The position numbers were made by a program, and so were the translations under genes. Of a stretch of DNA of 64,000 nucleotides, positions 45,452-54,286 are shown piece by piece. The stretch is from CAIUGU01 sp963819685. Its GTDB lineage: Bacteria; Pseudomonadota; Gammaproteobacteria; Steroidobacterales; Steroidobacteraceae. The stretch is taken from contig CAWFXI010000007.1 in the NCBI GenBank assembly GCA_963819685.1, positions 124,001 to 188,000 on the forward strand, in the 5' to 3' direction. Under the pieces are notes generated by a model. That model ran no database searches. It saw only the letters and a list, made by a program, of their open reading frames with translations, and had not been told where the DNA came from. How positions within the stretch are numbered: the first letter of the stretch is position 1; each line of letters begins with the position of its first letter.

Positions 45452-47572
45452 ATGCGCATTTACAGGATTTCTGTTCTGCTGCTCGCTGTCGTCGCATCGG
45501 GAGCGGCGTTTGCGCAAGCAACCGGCCCTTCGTACACGGCGGCGCAGGCCGAACGCGGCAGGGTAGCGTATGACCTCAGCTGCTCTCTCTGTCACGGTCG
45601 CAACCTGGATGACGGCGAGTTCGGACCGACGCTGAAAGGCGGCCGGTTCCGGGACGGCTGGGTGGGCAAGACTGCGCTCGAACTGTACGACTACACTTCG
45701 CGCTCCATGCCATCTGCTGCGCCCAATTCGCTGGGTGGCCCCACTTACGCAGCGATCCTTGCGTACATCCTGCAGGCCAACGAAGTTGCACCGGGTGCTC
45801 AGGAATTCACCACGGATGCAGCGACGCTGCAGCTCGCAAAGATGCCGTGGAACCTGAGTCCACAGGGACAGCTTCGCGCCGGTGGTCCGAGTGGCGGCCT
45901 GTCGCCAGGCGTACCGCTTCCCCGCTGGCCATCACCGCCCAGCGCTCTGCTGAAAGTCACTCCGGTGACGGATGCGCTGCTCGCCAATCCGCCCGCAGGG
46001 TCCTGGCTCACGTGGCGGCGGACGCTGGACGATGTCGGCTTCAGCCCACTCAGACAGATCACGAAAGCCAACGTGAAGGATCTGCATCTGGCGTGGTCGC
46101 TGACGTTGCCGGCCGGCCCGAATGAAGCGACGCCGCTGCTCCATGACGGCATTCTGTTCGTGCACAGTTTTGGTGACCACGTGCAGGCGCTGGATGCAAA
46201 AACGGGCGATGAGCTGTGGCACTACGCGCGACGGTTGCCGGAAGGTGTGCAGCCCACCGTCAAGCGCAACATCTCGCTATACGGTGACAAGGTCTATCTC
46301 GCCACGTCCGATCTGCACGTCGTGGCCCTCGACATGCGCACTGGCAAACCCGTGTGGGACGAACCTATCGGCGATCTGAAGGACGGCTGGCGCATCACCG
46401 GCGGTCCGCTGGTCATCAAGGGCAAGGTCATGCAGGGCATCGTCGGCCGCGGCGCCGGTGGCGGCTATCTGCAGGCGCTCGACTCGGAAACGGGCAAGCA
46501 GGCATGGCGGTTCTACAGCATTGCCCGTCCGGATGAACTGGGTGGCAACAGCTGGAACGGCCTGCCACTCGAACAGCGCAACGGTGGTTCGATCTGGACC
46601 GCCAGCAGCTACGATCCGGAGCTCAACCTGGTGTTCTTCGGTCCGGCCCCGACGTACGACACGGGTCCGCTCGCGAAGCTGAGCAAGACCAGGGGGATGA
46701 CGAACGATGCGCTTTATACGAACGCAACGATTGCGCTCAACCCCGACACCGGCAAGCGCGTGTGGCACTTCCAGCATGTACCCAACGACCAGTGGGATTA
46801 CGACTGGGCCTTCGAGCGCCAGATCTTCCGCATGCCGGTGAACGGCCAGATGAAGAAGGTCATCCTCACCGCCGGCAAGGAAGCGGTGTATGACGTTCTC
46901 GAAGCAGACACGGGCAAGTATGTGTCCTCGTTCGATCTCGGCGTGCAGAACATCATCCTGTCGATCGACCCGAAAACCGGCACGAAGAAGATGGACCAGA
47001 AGCTGTATCCGGGCGATGGACAGAAGAGAACCGTCTGTCCGCATGCGGGTGGAGCAAAGAACTGGATTCCGGGTTCGTACAATCCGGACACCGGCATCCT
47101 GTATGTCGCCCTCGTGGAATCGTGCATGGACATGCTTCCGGTGCCTGCGGGTGAACGGGGCTCACTGTCAACGGGCGTGCGCTGGGCCATCCGGCCGCGA
47201 CTTGACAGCGACGGCCGCTATGGTCGTCTGCAGGCCGTCAACGTGCAGACGGGCAAGACGTTGTGGACCGACCGTCAACGCGCACCGCTGACCAGCGGCA
47301 CGCTCGCGACAGCAGGTGGCGTGGTGTTCCAGGGCGCACTCGATCGCGCTCTCACGGCCTACGATGACGCGACAGGTCAGCAGCTGTGGAAGGCGCGGCT
47401 CACGGACGTGCCGAACTCGGCGCCGATTTCCTATGAGATCGATGGCAAGCAGTACATCGCGGTGGTGGTAGGACATGGTGGCGCCCACGCCTCGACTTTC
47501 CCTGCGCTGGTGCCGGAGATCACGTTGCCAGCCGTGCGCAGCTCGTCGATCTGGGTGTTTGAATTGCCCTGA
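45452..47572 (+). CDS. PQQ-dependent alcohol-type dehydrogenase with N-terminal cytochrome c domain
   Basis: 706 residues from ATG 45452. Signal peptide, then a cytochrome c domain with CSLCH (44-48), then an eight-bladed PQQ propeller with WLTWRRTLDDVGFSPL, HVPNDQWDYDW (catalytic Asp region), RTVCPHAGGAKNWIPGSYN and the closing TSGTLATAGGVVFQGALD. The haem domain sits at the N-terminus, whereas type II quinohaemoprotein alcohol dehydrogenases carry it at the C-terminus. No adjacent Cys-Cys disulfide of the methanol dehydrogenase kind was found. Periplasmic oxidation of an alcohol or related substrate, passing electrons to its own haem. Terminator follows at 47600. Confidence 0.92.
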   Translation: MRIYRISVLLLAVVASGAAFAQATGPSYTAAQAERGRVAYDLSCSLCHGRNLDDGEFGPTLKGGRFRDGWVGKTALELYDYTSRSMPSAAPNSLGGPTYAAILAYILQANEVAPGAQEFTTDAATLQLAKMPWNLSPQGQLRAGGPSGGLSPGVPLPRWPSPPSALLKVTPVTDALLANPPAGSWLTWRRTLDDVGFSPLRQITKANVKDLHLAWSLTLPAGPNEATPLLHDGILFVHSFGDHVQALDAKTGDELWHYARRLPEGVQPTVKRNISLYGDKVYLATSDLHVVALDMRTGKPVWDEPIGDLKDGWRITGGPLVIKGKVMQGIVGRGAGGGYLQALDSETGKQAWRFYSIARPDELGGNSWNGLPLEQRNGGSIWTASSYDPELNLVFFGPAPTYDTGPLAKLSKTRGMTNDALYTNATIALNPDTGKRVWHFQHVPNDQWDYDWAFERQIFRMPVNGQMKKVILTAGKEAVYDVLEADTGKYVSSFDLGVQNIILSIDPKTGTKKMDQKLYPGDGQKRTVCPHAGGAKNWIPGSYNPDTGILYVALVESCMDMLPVPAGERGSLSTGVRWAIRPRLDSDGRYGRLQAVNVQTGKTLWTDRQRAPLTSGTLATAGGVVFQGALDRALTAYDDATGQQLWKARLTDVPNSAPISYEIDGKQYIAVVVGHGGAHASTFPALVPEITLPAVRSSSIWVFELP

Positions 47573-47599
47573 TCAGCATTCTCAGAACTTCGATATGAG

Positions 47600-47629
47600 A
47601 AGGGCCGGTCACTGACCGGCCCTTTTTTT
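47600..47629 (+). terminator. Rho-independent terminator after the PQQ dehydrogenase
   Basis: AAGGGCCGGTC / GACCGGCCCTT arms around ACT, followed by TTTTT. Perfect 11-base stem; could also serve the convergent gene. Confidence 0.88.
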
Positions 47630-47639
47630 CTGATTTTGA

Positions 47640-48674
47640 TTAACAGGGAACACACCTCAATCGTGCCAGATACAATTCTTCAGTGACGGGCTCTTCAGTG
47701 AGACCCCGCGCACTCAGCTGCGATAACAACCCGTCCGATTGCAGAAGCAGGAAAATCGGTAAAGCAGCAAATGTAGTCCTGTTTCTATTCAGCGCGGCGG
47801 CTGCAGCATCGACCCAGCGCTTGTCCGTCTCGGCGCGCAATGACTGAACTTCAGCGTCCGAAAGAAATGGCCAGCTGTTCGTGTACAGCAAAGCTGACTC
47901 GTTGTCTGCACTTGCAGAACTTCTTAGCGTATCGATATCGCCGAGCGCCCAGGCATTGGCGCGAGCACGTGCAGTGCGCAGGTCCGCTTCCAGATTGGCC
48001 ATCGTGCGTGCGAGAAACTCAACGCCGTTGCGCTGGTTCGACGCAGTATCAATGGCGTCGATATTGATGGCTTTAACAAGCTGATGGCTGACATCAACAG
48101 GTATCCGGTAATCCTTGGCAAGACGGTAGATCTCATTCCACGCCGGATCGGAATTGGTCAATCCACTCCTGGCAAACGCCCGAGATCGCAATGCCAGAGC
48201 GGCTACCACAGGCAAAGCCTCTTCAACCTCGCGATTGTCGCCGATGTACTTTTTCTTCATCGCCAGCCATTGTCTGTAAGTCTTGCGAGGCAGTTGGCTG
48301 CGCAAAGTCTTACCTTTCGACTCGAAGGGATTTGCGCCTCTGATCGACAACGAGGCCGAGTAGTCTCCGAGTATTTCCTGCGACTCCGAGATTGCAAGTT
48401 CCACTTCATGGGAACGCCACAGAAGCCCCTTCGGCAACGGGGCGTGTGTTCCCAGTATCCACAGCACATGATCACCCTTCGATACCTTCCACAGCCCCGG
48501 TCCAGGATGTTCACCCGTTACCAGCACCTCTTCCACCGGCAATGGCCCGGACAGCCGCGCAGGTGACTGTTGTATCGATTCCTGAGCCCACGTAGACACA
48601 ACAGGTGCCAGCGACAGGACACACGCGACGAAGACAACGCGTAAGGGCACATCAAGCTGGGTCGGACGACTCAT
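47640..48674 (-). CDS. TraB/GumN family protein
   Basis: 344 residues from ATG 48674, where the signal peptide begins (PLRVVFVACVLSLAPVVSTW). TraB/GumN fold with the LWKVSKGDHVLWILGTHAPLP start and conserved Glu/His positions. The family is seen as a metalloprotease-like or haem-handling fold in the periplasm; bacterial function is poorly known. Ends in RCVPC, a Cys pair that may be structural or redox active. Convergent with the PQQ dehydrogenase across a shared terminator. Confidence 0.85.
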   Translation of the reverse strand: MSRPTQLDVPLRVVFVACVLSLAPVVSTWAQESIQQSPARLSGPLPVEEVLVTGEHPGPGLWKVSKGDHVLWILGTHAPLPKGLLWRSHEVELAISESQEILGDYSASLSIRGANPFESKGKTLRSQLPRKTYRQWLAMKKKYIGDNREVEEALPVVAALALRSRAFARSGLTNSDPAWNEIYRLAKDYRIPVDVSHQLVKAINIDAIDTASNQRNGVEFLARTMANLEADLRTARARANAWALGDIDTLRSSASADNESALLYTNSWPFLSDAEVQSLRAETDKRWVDAAAAALNRNRTTFAALPIFLLLQSDGLLSQLSARGLTEEPVTEELYLARLRCVPC

Positions 48675-48906
48675 ATGCGGACGCGGCAATGAACGTGTTG
48701 TGCGGACCTGTGTAGATGCATCTTTGGATTCTGCTCCAAGTCTGGCTCCATGCATAAACTTCAGAAGCGCAGCCCGAGAATTGGGAGCTTCCTGCTGCTG
48801 GTGAAGATCAGTGAATCAATACGCCTTCCATGCCACTGTTGCACGGCATGAATAAATGCAGAAAAACACGGGAAAAACAGTTGATTTCGATGATGCGAGG
48901 AGTACG

Positions 48907-48928
48907 ATACTGTAATCCTGTACAGTTA
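48907..48928 (+). promoter_or_regulatory. LexA (SOS) box before the HNH nuclease gene
   Basis: ATACTGTAATCCTGTACAGT begins at 48907. It holds CTG (48910) - ten bases - CAG (48925), and the wider TACTGT-N8-ACAGT halves match the enterobacterial-type LexA consensus. It sits 14 bases before the ATG, where a bound repressor would block transcription. Confidence 0.75.
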
Positions 48929-48941
48929 TCGGGAGACGCGC

Positions 48942-50347
48942 ATGGACGGAGGATTTCCCACTGTTTCCCGCTCACTCCAGGACCTCGAGTCCGAGATCAC
49001 CGCACTGACCGGGCATCTGAATGCCGCCACGCATCGGTGGTTAATGCTGGTCGCAGAGTTCGATACCCGCAAAGGCTGGGGCGGTGCGGGAGTGCAGTCG
49101 TGTGCGCATTGGCTCAACTGGAAGTGCGGCATTGATCTGGGCGCGGCCCGCGAGAAGGTTCGAGTAGCCCATGCCCTCGAATCATTCCCAGGATCTCCGC
49201 ATCAATGGCGCAAGGGAGAACTGAGCTACGCCAAGGTCCGGGCGCTGACCCGGGTGGCGTGTGCAGGGACCGAAGACTATCTGTTGTCGATCGCCCTTCA
49301 TGGCACTGCGCACCATGTTGAGAAGCTGGTCCGTCACTTCCGTCGAGCTAAGGAAGCGGAAGAATTGTCCCGGGAAGTCGAGCAGCAAGCCAATCGTTTC
49401 TTCAGCTATTCGTTTGAAGACGACGGCTCGCTGATCCTGAAGGGACGCTTGCCGGCCGAGACCGGTGCTCTGGTCCTGAAAGCGCTGCAGGCCGCGATGG
49501 AATCGCTTGATGAATCCATTTCTGACGACCGGGATGCAGCAGCGAAGCTGAACGAAAACGTTTCCGCGGAAACGTACAATTTTTCTGAACTGACACCCCG
49601 CATGAAGACGAGCCGATGCATTGGTCGTCATGGCCGAGAGTTTCCTGGCCCACGGTGCTGAAGCCATGACGGGTGGCGACAAGCATCAGATCGTGGTTCA
49701 CGTTGCAGCTGAAACATCTGCAACACAAGGAAGCCGGCTGCTGCGAGATCGAAGACGGCCCTTCAATCGCTGCGGAAACCGCCCGACGCCTCGCCTGCGA
49801 CGCGAGCGTGGTCACTTTGATCGAAAATGATCAGCGGAGACCCGCTAAACATAGGCCGCAAGACCCGCTCCATTCCTCCTGCTCTACGCCGCGCCCTCAA
49901 CGCCCGCGACAAAGGCTGCCGTTTCCCCGGCTGCACGAACACAAAGTACGTCGATGCCCACCATATCCACCACTGGGCCGATGGCGGCGAGACCAAACAG
50001 TCGAATCTGGTGAGCCTTTGCCGCTTCCATCATCGCCTGGTCCACGAAGGCGGCATCAATATCGAACGCCTGGATGACGGCGCCATCCGCTTCGTCAAAC
50101 CCGACGGAAAATGCTTTCGACAGTCTCGATGCCCGGCCACACCAGCGATTGGACGCAACTACTCGCAAGCAATAATCAGAACTCAATCCGCATCGACAGC
50201 AAGACAGCGATCACCCGCTGGCAGGGTGAACGCATGGACTATGGACTTGGGGTTGAGGTGTTGTTGCAGAGGTGGAGGAAGGGGAAGGGGGTGAGCGTCG
50301 AAAATCACGGAGGCAGGGAATGGCGGGTAACGACCGAGGCTGTGTGA
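48942..50347 (+). pseudogene. 13E12-type (DUF222) HNH endonuclease, about five one-base frameshifts
   Basis: A DUF222 protein with C-terminal HNH nuclease domain, read in pieces. Frame one gives the DUF222 start (GWGGAGVQSCAHWLNWKCGI) up to FSELTPRM. The next frame gives RRADALVVMAESFLAHGAEA, the next LQHKEAGCCEIEDGPSIAAE. The next carries the nuclease: GCRFPGCTNTKYVDAHHIHH then NLVSLCRFHHRLVHEGG. The last gives ITRWQGERMDYGLGVEVLLQ. Each join (near 49604, 49715, 49830, 50112, 50130) skips one base. Residues around the active site are intact. GGGAG precedes the ATG. A LexA box lies directly upstream. The family is multicopy in many genomes. Confidence 0.82.
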
Positions 50348-50646
50348 AAACGCTTGAGGCCGCAATTTGGGGATGAGATCCGGGCCAAACGAGTTACCGT
50401 GCGCGGCAACCATCGATGCCCGGTTCAGAACGCGCGGCACCGGCATTCGCGCCGGTGCCGCGCACGACTCAGTTGTGCACTCTGGAATCCGGGTGGAAGA
50501 ACCACAACCACCAGCTTGGTTCGAGGTAGCCCGGCAGATCGCCTGGGCCCAATCGATAGGAGTGCAGGACGCCGGGCAGGAGCCGATAGCCGGTTGGCAC
50601 CGGGCCGACATCAACTTTCCATCGCGCGAGTACCAGAGATCGACCG
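50348..50646. other. Region between HNH nuclease and transglutaminase, with orphan coding-like stretch
   Basis: On the minus strand a frame with strongly G/C-ending codons reads TGYRLLPGVLHSYRLGPGDL and PSWWLWFFHPDSRVHN, stopping at 50469, but no start codon is in reach. A neighbouring frame just upstream reads VAVDLWYSRDGKL. This may be a gene remnant or a shifted small gene following the transglutaminase; the hairpin six bases after its stop supports a transcript end there. Confidence 0.3.
50432..50463. repeat. 13-base perfect inverted repeat (stem-loop)
   Basis: GCGCGGCACCGGC and GCCGGTGCCGCGC separated by six bases. Very stable stem, but no T run on either side. Could end the minus-strand transcript of the transglutaminase or insulate the two convergent genes. 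Confidence 0.6.
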
Positions 50647-51453
50647 CTACGCCACCTGGTCTGTCCAGACCCTGAAGCTTTTCAAGGTATTTGCGCCGAA
50701 CGCAGTGCTGATGGCGACGTCGGCAGCATCGCGACCTCGGGCGATGAGTACGCGGCCGATGCGAGGCTGATTGTTGCGGGCATCGAAGGTGTGCCAGGCA
50801 CCGTTGAGATACGCCTCGAACCAGCCGGCGAAATCCATTGGCCCGTAGGGAGGCGGCATGCCGATGTCACCGAGATACCCTGTGCAGTACCGGGCGGGAA
50901 TATTCATGCAGCGGCAAAAAGCGATCGCCAGATGGGCGAAATCGCGGCATACGCCCGTTCGCTCGTTGAATGCCTGCAACGCACCCTTGCTTGGGCTTGC
51001 GTGTTCGTAGCCGAATGTCAGGTGATGATGGACGAAGTCGCAGATGGTCTGCACGCGAGCCCAACCCATCGGCGCATTGCCAAACAGGCTCCAGGCGATC
51101 TCGGAAAGCTTGTCGGTCTCGCAGTAGCGGCTGCCCAGCAGATAGACCAGCGTTTCCTCCGGCAGGTTCTGGACTTCGTGCTGCCACGCATTGGGGACGA
51201 TCACGTCCGCCATTCCGGAATCACGTACGACAGCATCCGCAGTCAGGGTCAATGTCCCGGCTGGCGCCAGCAGGCGGCTGCACCAGTTGCCAAAGCCGTC
51301 ACGGTAGGAAGTGACGGGCACCGAAGGGCTGGTAATCAGATAGTCAGGACGGATCAGATCCGAGGCGCGACTGTAGTGAATGTTCAGCGTCAGGATCAGT
51401 GGCGTCGGTTGCGGGAAATCGTAAATGAGCTCGTAGCCGACCCTGATCTGCAT
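50647..51453 (-). CDS. Transglutaminase-like family protein
   Basis: 268 residues, cytoplasmic (no signal). Bacterial transglutaminase N-region (MQIRVGYELIYDFPQPTPLI) followed by the papain-like core: Cys in TGVCRDFAHLAIAF, His in AWHTFDARNNQPRIGRV and the following Asp. The ending SFRVWTDQVA is typical. This family is commonly encoded with alpha-E, ATP-grasp and Anbu proteins; here those genes lie 8.5 kb away, on the same strand. Likely a peptidase or amidase for peptides made by that system, by analogy. Confidence 0.9.
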   Translation of the reverse strand: MQIRVGYELIYDFPQPTPLILTLNIHYSRASDLIRPDYLITSPSVPVTSYRDGFGNWCSRLLAPAGTLTLTADAVVRDSGMADVIVPNAWQHEVQNLPEETLVYLLGSRYCETDKLSEIAWSLFGNAPMGWARVQTICDFVHHHLTFGYEHASPSKGALQAFNERTGVCRDFAHLAIAFCRCMNIPARYCTGYLGDIGMPPPYGPMDFAGWFEAYLNGAWHTFDARNNQPRIGRVLIARGRDAADVAISTAFGANTLKSFRVWTDQVA

Positions 51454-51469
51454 TCCTCAACCTCGCCAG

Positions 51470-52234
51470 TCAGTCAGCCAGAAGGGCTGCTGCTTTGGCC
51501 AGGCAGACAGCGAGACGTTCACCCCACTCCTTTTGTCCGCGCGCACTGGCGATGAGATCCTGGCGAGTTTCGATGCCAGCGTGAGCGATGCCGCGAGACT
51601 CGCCGTGAATGGGTAGTGTGTAGTCGGTCGCATCGGTGATCGCATAGGGTTCATTGTCACCGACCGTCAGGCCTGCGTCCTGGCGCAGCAGTCTGATCAG
51701 CATGTCGGCCATTCGTGCATCATGTCGGTACATCAGTCCTACATGCCAGGGTCTTTCTACGCCGTGATAGACCGGTGTAAAGCTGTGCACTGCGACCAGC
51801 AGTGTCCGCCTGCCTTGTTGCTTACGCTCGTCCAGGATGACTCGCAGCGCGTGGTGGTAGGGCTCGAAGATCTCGTCTCTTCGGGCAGTGGCTTGCTCGA
51901 GCGTCACATCGACGTTCCCTGGAATCCCGGTCCGTTCGCTGCGCGGAGGTATCGATGTGGGCGCGCCCGGCGGACGATTGCAGTCGATGACCAGTCGCGA
52001 ATAGCCCTGCAGAATCAGCGTTGCGTCGAGCTCTGCGGCCATATGCTCGGCAACCCTGGCAGCACCGATATCCCAGGCAATATGGGTGGTCAGGTCCGCG
52101 GCGGACAATCCGAGCGTCCCCAGGGACTTCGGAATGCGGCGGCTCGCGTGGTCACAGGCGAGCACAAAATCCGCTGTTCCCTGCGGGCGCACGATGGTGT
52201 ACGGCGCAGGCTCATCGGGCCCTAGCAGGCGCAC
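51470..52234 (-). CDS. N-formylglutamate amidohydrolase family protein
   Basis: 254 residues. Family motifs VLACDHASRRIPKSLGTLGL, THIAWDIGAARVAEHMAAEL, SRLVIDCNRPPGA and AVHSFTPVYHG, with zinc-ligand candidates. Enzymes of this family remove the formyl group from N-formylglutamate in histidine breakdown, but many homologues lie outside hut operons and have unknown substrates, as here. It sits 16 bases upstream of the transglutaminase gene, pointing to a shared amide-cleaving role. An operon of two. Confidence 0.9.
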   Translation of the reverse strand: MRLLGPDEPAPYTIVRPQGTADFVLACDHASRRIPKSLGTLGLSAADLTTHIAWDIGAARVAEHMAAELDATLILQGYSRLVIDCNRPPGAPTSIPPRSERTGIPGNVDVTLEQATARRDEIFEPYHHALRVILDERKQQGRRTLLVAVHSFTPVYHGVERPWHVGLMYRHDARMADMLIRLLRQDAGLTVGDNEPYAITDATDYTLPIHGESRGIAHAGIETRQDLIASARGQKEWGERLAVCLAKAAALLAD

Positions 52235-52360
52235 AGGCAGGCTCGTGTCAGAAGTGGCTCGACATCATTCGCAGGCATTGCAGACCCAGGCAGTTGACCT
52301 CAGCGACGGCGACAGTATTACGTCTATTCGCCACCACTGGCAATGTGACTGCACGTGGCT

Positions 52361-52807
52361 TCAGTGTCTGCGCCAGTAGCGTTCCATTTCGATGTAAGTA
52401 AACGAGGCCGACCAGGTGATCAGAGTAAAGCCGGTCAACGCTTCGGTACCGGCCAGAAAGCGAATGGCCCCGCCAGGCGAGACATCACCAAATCCCACAG
52501 TAGTGAACGTGGCTGCCGACAGGTAGACAGCGTCCAGAAATCCGGCTTGATCGAGACCCAGGATATGACCGGTCCCGGGAACGGCCAGCAATAGCCAAGT
52601 GGCCACGCCGAATATCCAGATCTCGATGACGTGGATACACAACACCACGTAGATGCCATAGAGAACCTTGCGACGCCCCTGGGCGCCCTGTTTCGCGAGC
52701 CGGCCTGACAGCCACACCAACCCTTCGTAGTGCGTCAGTACGACGAGGGCCACGGTCACCCCCGTTGCGATCACGACCAGCAGATTGGGAAGCCAGATGC
52801 CATTCAT
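52361..52807 (-). CDS. Two-helix potassium channel (ion channel family)
   Basis: 148 residues from ATG 52807. Helices at about 8-26, 55-77 and 115-135, with the selectivity filter TVGFGD in FTTVGFGDVSPGGAIRF. TVGFGD rather than TVGYGD is a known K+ filter variant. No regulatory RCK domain follows, so a bare pore of the KcsA type. Short charged C-terminus (MERYWRRH). Confidence 0.9.
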   Translation of the reverse strand: MNGIWLPNLLVVIATGVTVALVVLTHYEGLVWLSGRLAKQGAQGRRKVLYGIYVVLCIHVIEIWIFGVATWLLLAVPGTGHILGLDQAGFLDAVYLSAATFTTVGFGDVSPGGAIRFLAGTEALTGFTLITWSASFTYIEMERYWRRH

Positions 52808-52990
52808 GATGCAGCGGAGACTGGCGCCTCTCCTGCGCCTCGGGCAATCAGGGAATCTACGGGCAACGCGGTCCGTTCGAGATATATTTTTTGGGGCTGT
52901 CGAGACCGGCACGGCCAGTTCGACTAAAGTTCAAAGCCGCTGCAACCCGGCGGATTGAAAGAAGTAACCCATCATTAACAGGAGCTGTCA

Positions 52991-53395
52991 ATGCGCTTCA
53001 TGATGCTGATGATTCCAAGGGGATACGAGCAGGCGGCTCCCGGAACGACGCCCGATCCCAAGGCGGTCGAGGCAATGATGAAATACAACGTGGAGCTGCA
53101 GAAAGCGGGCGTACTCGTGACGCTGGACGGCCTGCATCCGCCGTCCATGGGAGCGCGAGTGACCTTTGCGGGAGGAAAGCCGGCAGTCACCGACGGCCCA
53201 TTCCCCGAGACGAAGGAAGTGCTGGGGGGCTACTGGATGATCCGCGTGAAATCGAAACAGGAAGCGATCGACTGGGCGAAGCGATGCCCCGCCTCCAGTA
53301 ATGAGATCATCGAGATCCGGCAAGTGCAGGAGATGGAAGATTTCCCTGCCGACGTGCGGGCCGCCGTCGGCGATTTCAAGCACGTGCCGAATTAG
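52991..53395 (+). CDS. YciI-related (DGPF domain) protein
   Basis: 134 residues, ferredoxin-like fold of the YCII/DGPF family. Starts MRFMMLMIPRGYEQ and holds the signature TDGPFPETKEVLGGYWMIRV. Often encoded next to ECF sigma factors, but here it precedes the Ada-like gene. GGAG lies eight bases upstream of the ATG. Biochemical role unknown. Confidence 0.9.
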   Translation: MRFMMLMIPRGYEQAAPGTTPDPKAVEAMMKYNVELQKAGVLVTLDGLHPPSMGARVTFAGGKPAVTDGPFPETKEVLGGYWMIRVKSKQEAIDWAKRCPASSNEIIEIRQVQEMEDFPADVRAAVGDFKHVPN

Positions 53396-53464
53396 CGCCA
53401 ACAGGCCCCTGGCCCACCGCAAGATCCGGAGTGCGGCTGACGCGCGTCCGCGGTATGGTGGGCC

Positions 53465-54286
53465 ATGCGTGATCATTCAAGAACGGTTGCGGCAGCGTGC
53501 CGCCAGATCGAGCGGGCCGAGAAGCAGCCATCTCTCAAGCAGCTGGCCTCCAGCGCGAACTTGAGTCCCTATCATTTCCATCGGGTGTTCAAGTCCGTCA
53601 CCGGCACGACACCCCGTGAGTACGCAGCGGCCCACAGGGCCAAGACCGTGCGTCAGCACCTGAGGCGCAACGGAACTGTGACTGAAGCTGTTGTGGCAGC
53701 TGGCTACGGCTCCGGCAGTCGCTTTTACGAGAAATCCACAGACTATCTCGGCATGACACCGACACAGTTCCGCAAGGGCGGCGCTGACACGACCATCCGC
53801 TTTGCCCTTGGCCAATGTTCCCTTGGAGCCATTCTCGTGGCACAGAGTGACAAGGGCATCTGCGCGATCCTCCTCGATGACGATCCGGAGACTCTCGTGC
53901 GCGATCTGCACAAGCGCTTTCCCAACGCGACCCTCATCGGGGGGAACCGCCGCTTCGAAAAGCTGGTGTCCCAGGTGGTTGGTTTCGTGGAGTCGCCGCA
54001 GATCGGATTCGACCTGCCGCTCGATATCCGGGGTACCGCGTTTCAGCAACGCGTCTGGCGAGCCTTGCAGAAAATACCGGCGGGAGAAACAGCGAGCTAT
54101 GCCGAGATCGCCAGACGAATTGGCTCGCCGGAATCAGTGCGGGCCGTCGCGGGCGCCTGCGCTGCCAATGCGATCGCGGTGGCCATTCCCTGTCATCGCG
54201 TGGTACGCACCGATGGGGGTTTGTCCGGCTATCGATGGGGGGTGGAACGCAAACGCGATCTGCTCAAAAGCGAGGCTGAAGAATGA
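53465..54286 (+). CDS. Ada-like protein without the N-terminal Cys domain (AraC HTH + MGMT)
   Basis: 273 residues. An AraC-type helix-turn-helix at the N-terminus (LKQLASSANLSPYHFHRVFK, TVTEAVVAAGYGSGSRFYEK) is followed by the ribonuclease-H-like N domain and the O6-methylguanine methyltransferase domain with acceptor Cys in AVAIPCHRVV and the RAVAGACAANAIA helix. The E. coli Ada domain that takes methyl groups from phosphotriesters and converts Ada to an activator is absent, so the sensing mode must differ. Overlaps alkB by four bases (ATGA). Confidence 0.92.
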   Translation: MRDHSRTVAAACRQIERAEKQPSLKQLASSANLSPYHFHRVFKSVTGTTPREYAAAHRAKTVRQHLRRNGTVTEAVVAAGYGSGSRFYEKSTDYLGMTPTQFRKGGADTTIRFALGQCSLGAILVAQSDKGICAILLDDDPETLVRDLHKRFPNATLIGGNRRFEKLVSQVVGFVESPQIGFDLPLDIRGTAFQQRVWRALQKIPAGETASYAEIARRIGSPESVRAVAGACAANAIAVAIPCHRVVRTDGGLSGYRWGVERKRDLLKSEAEE

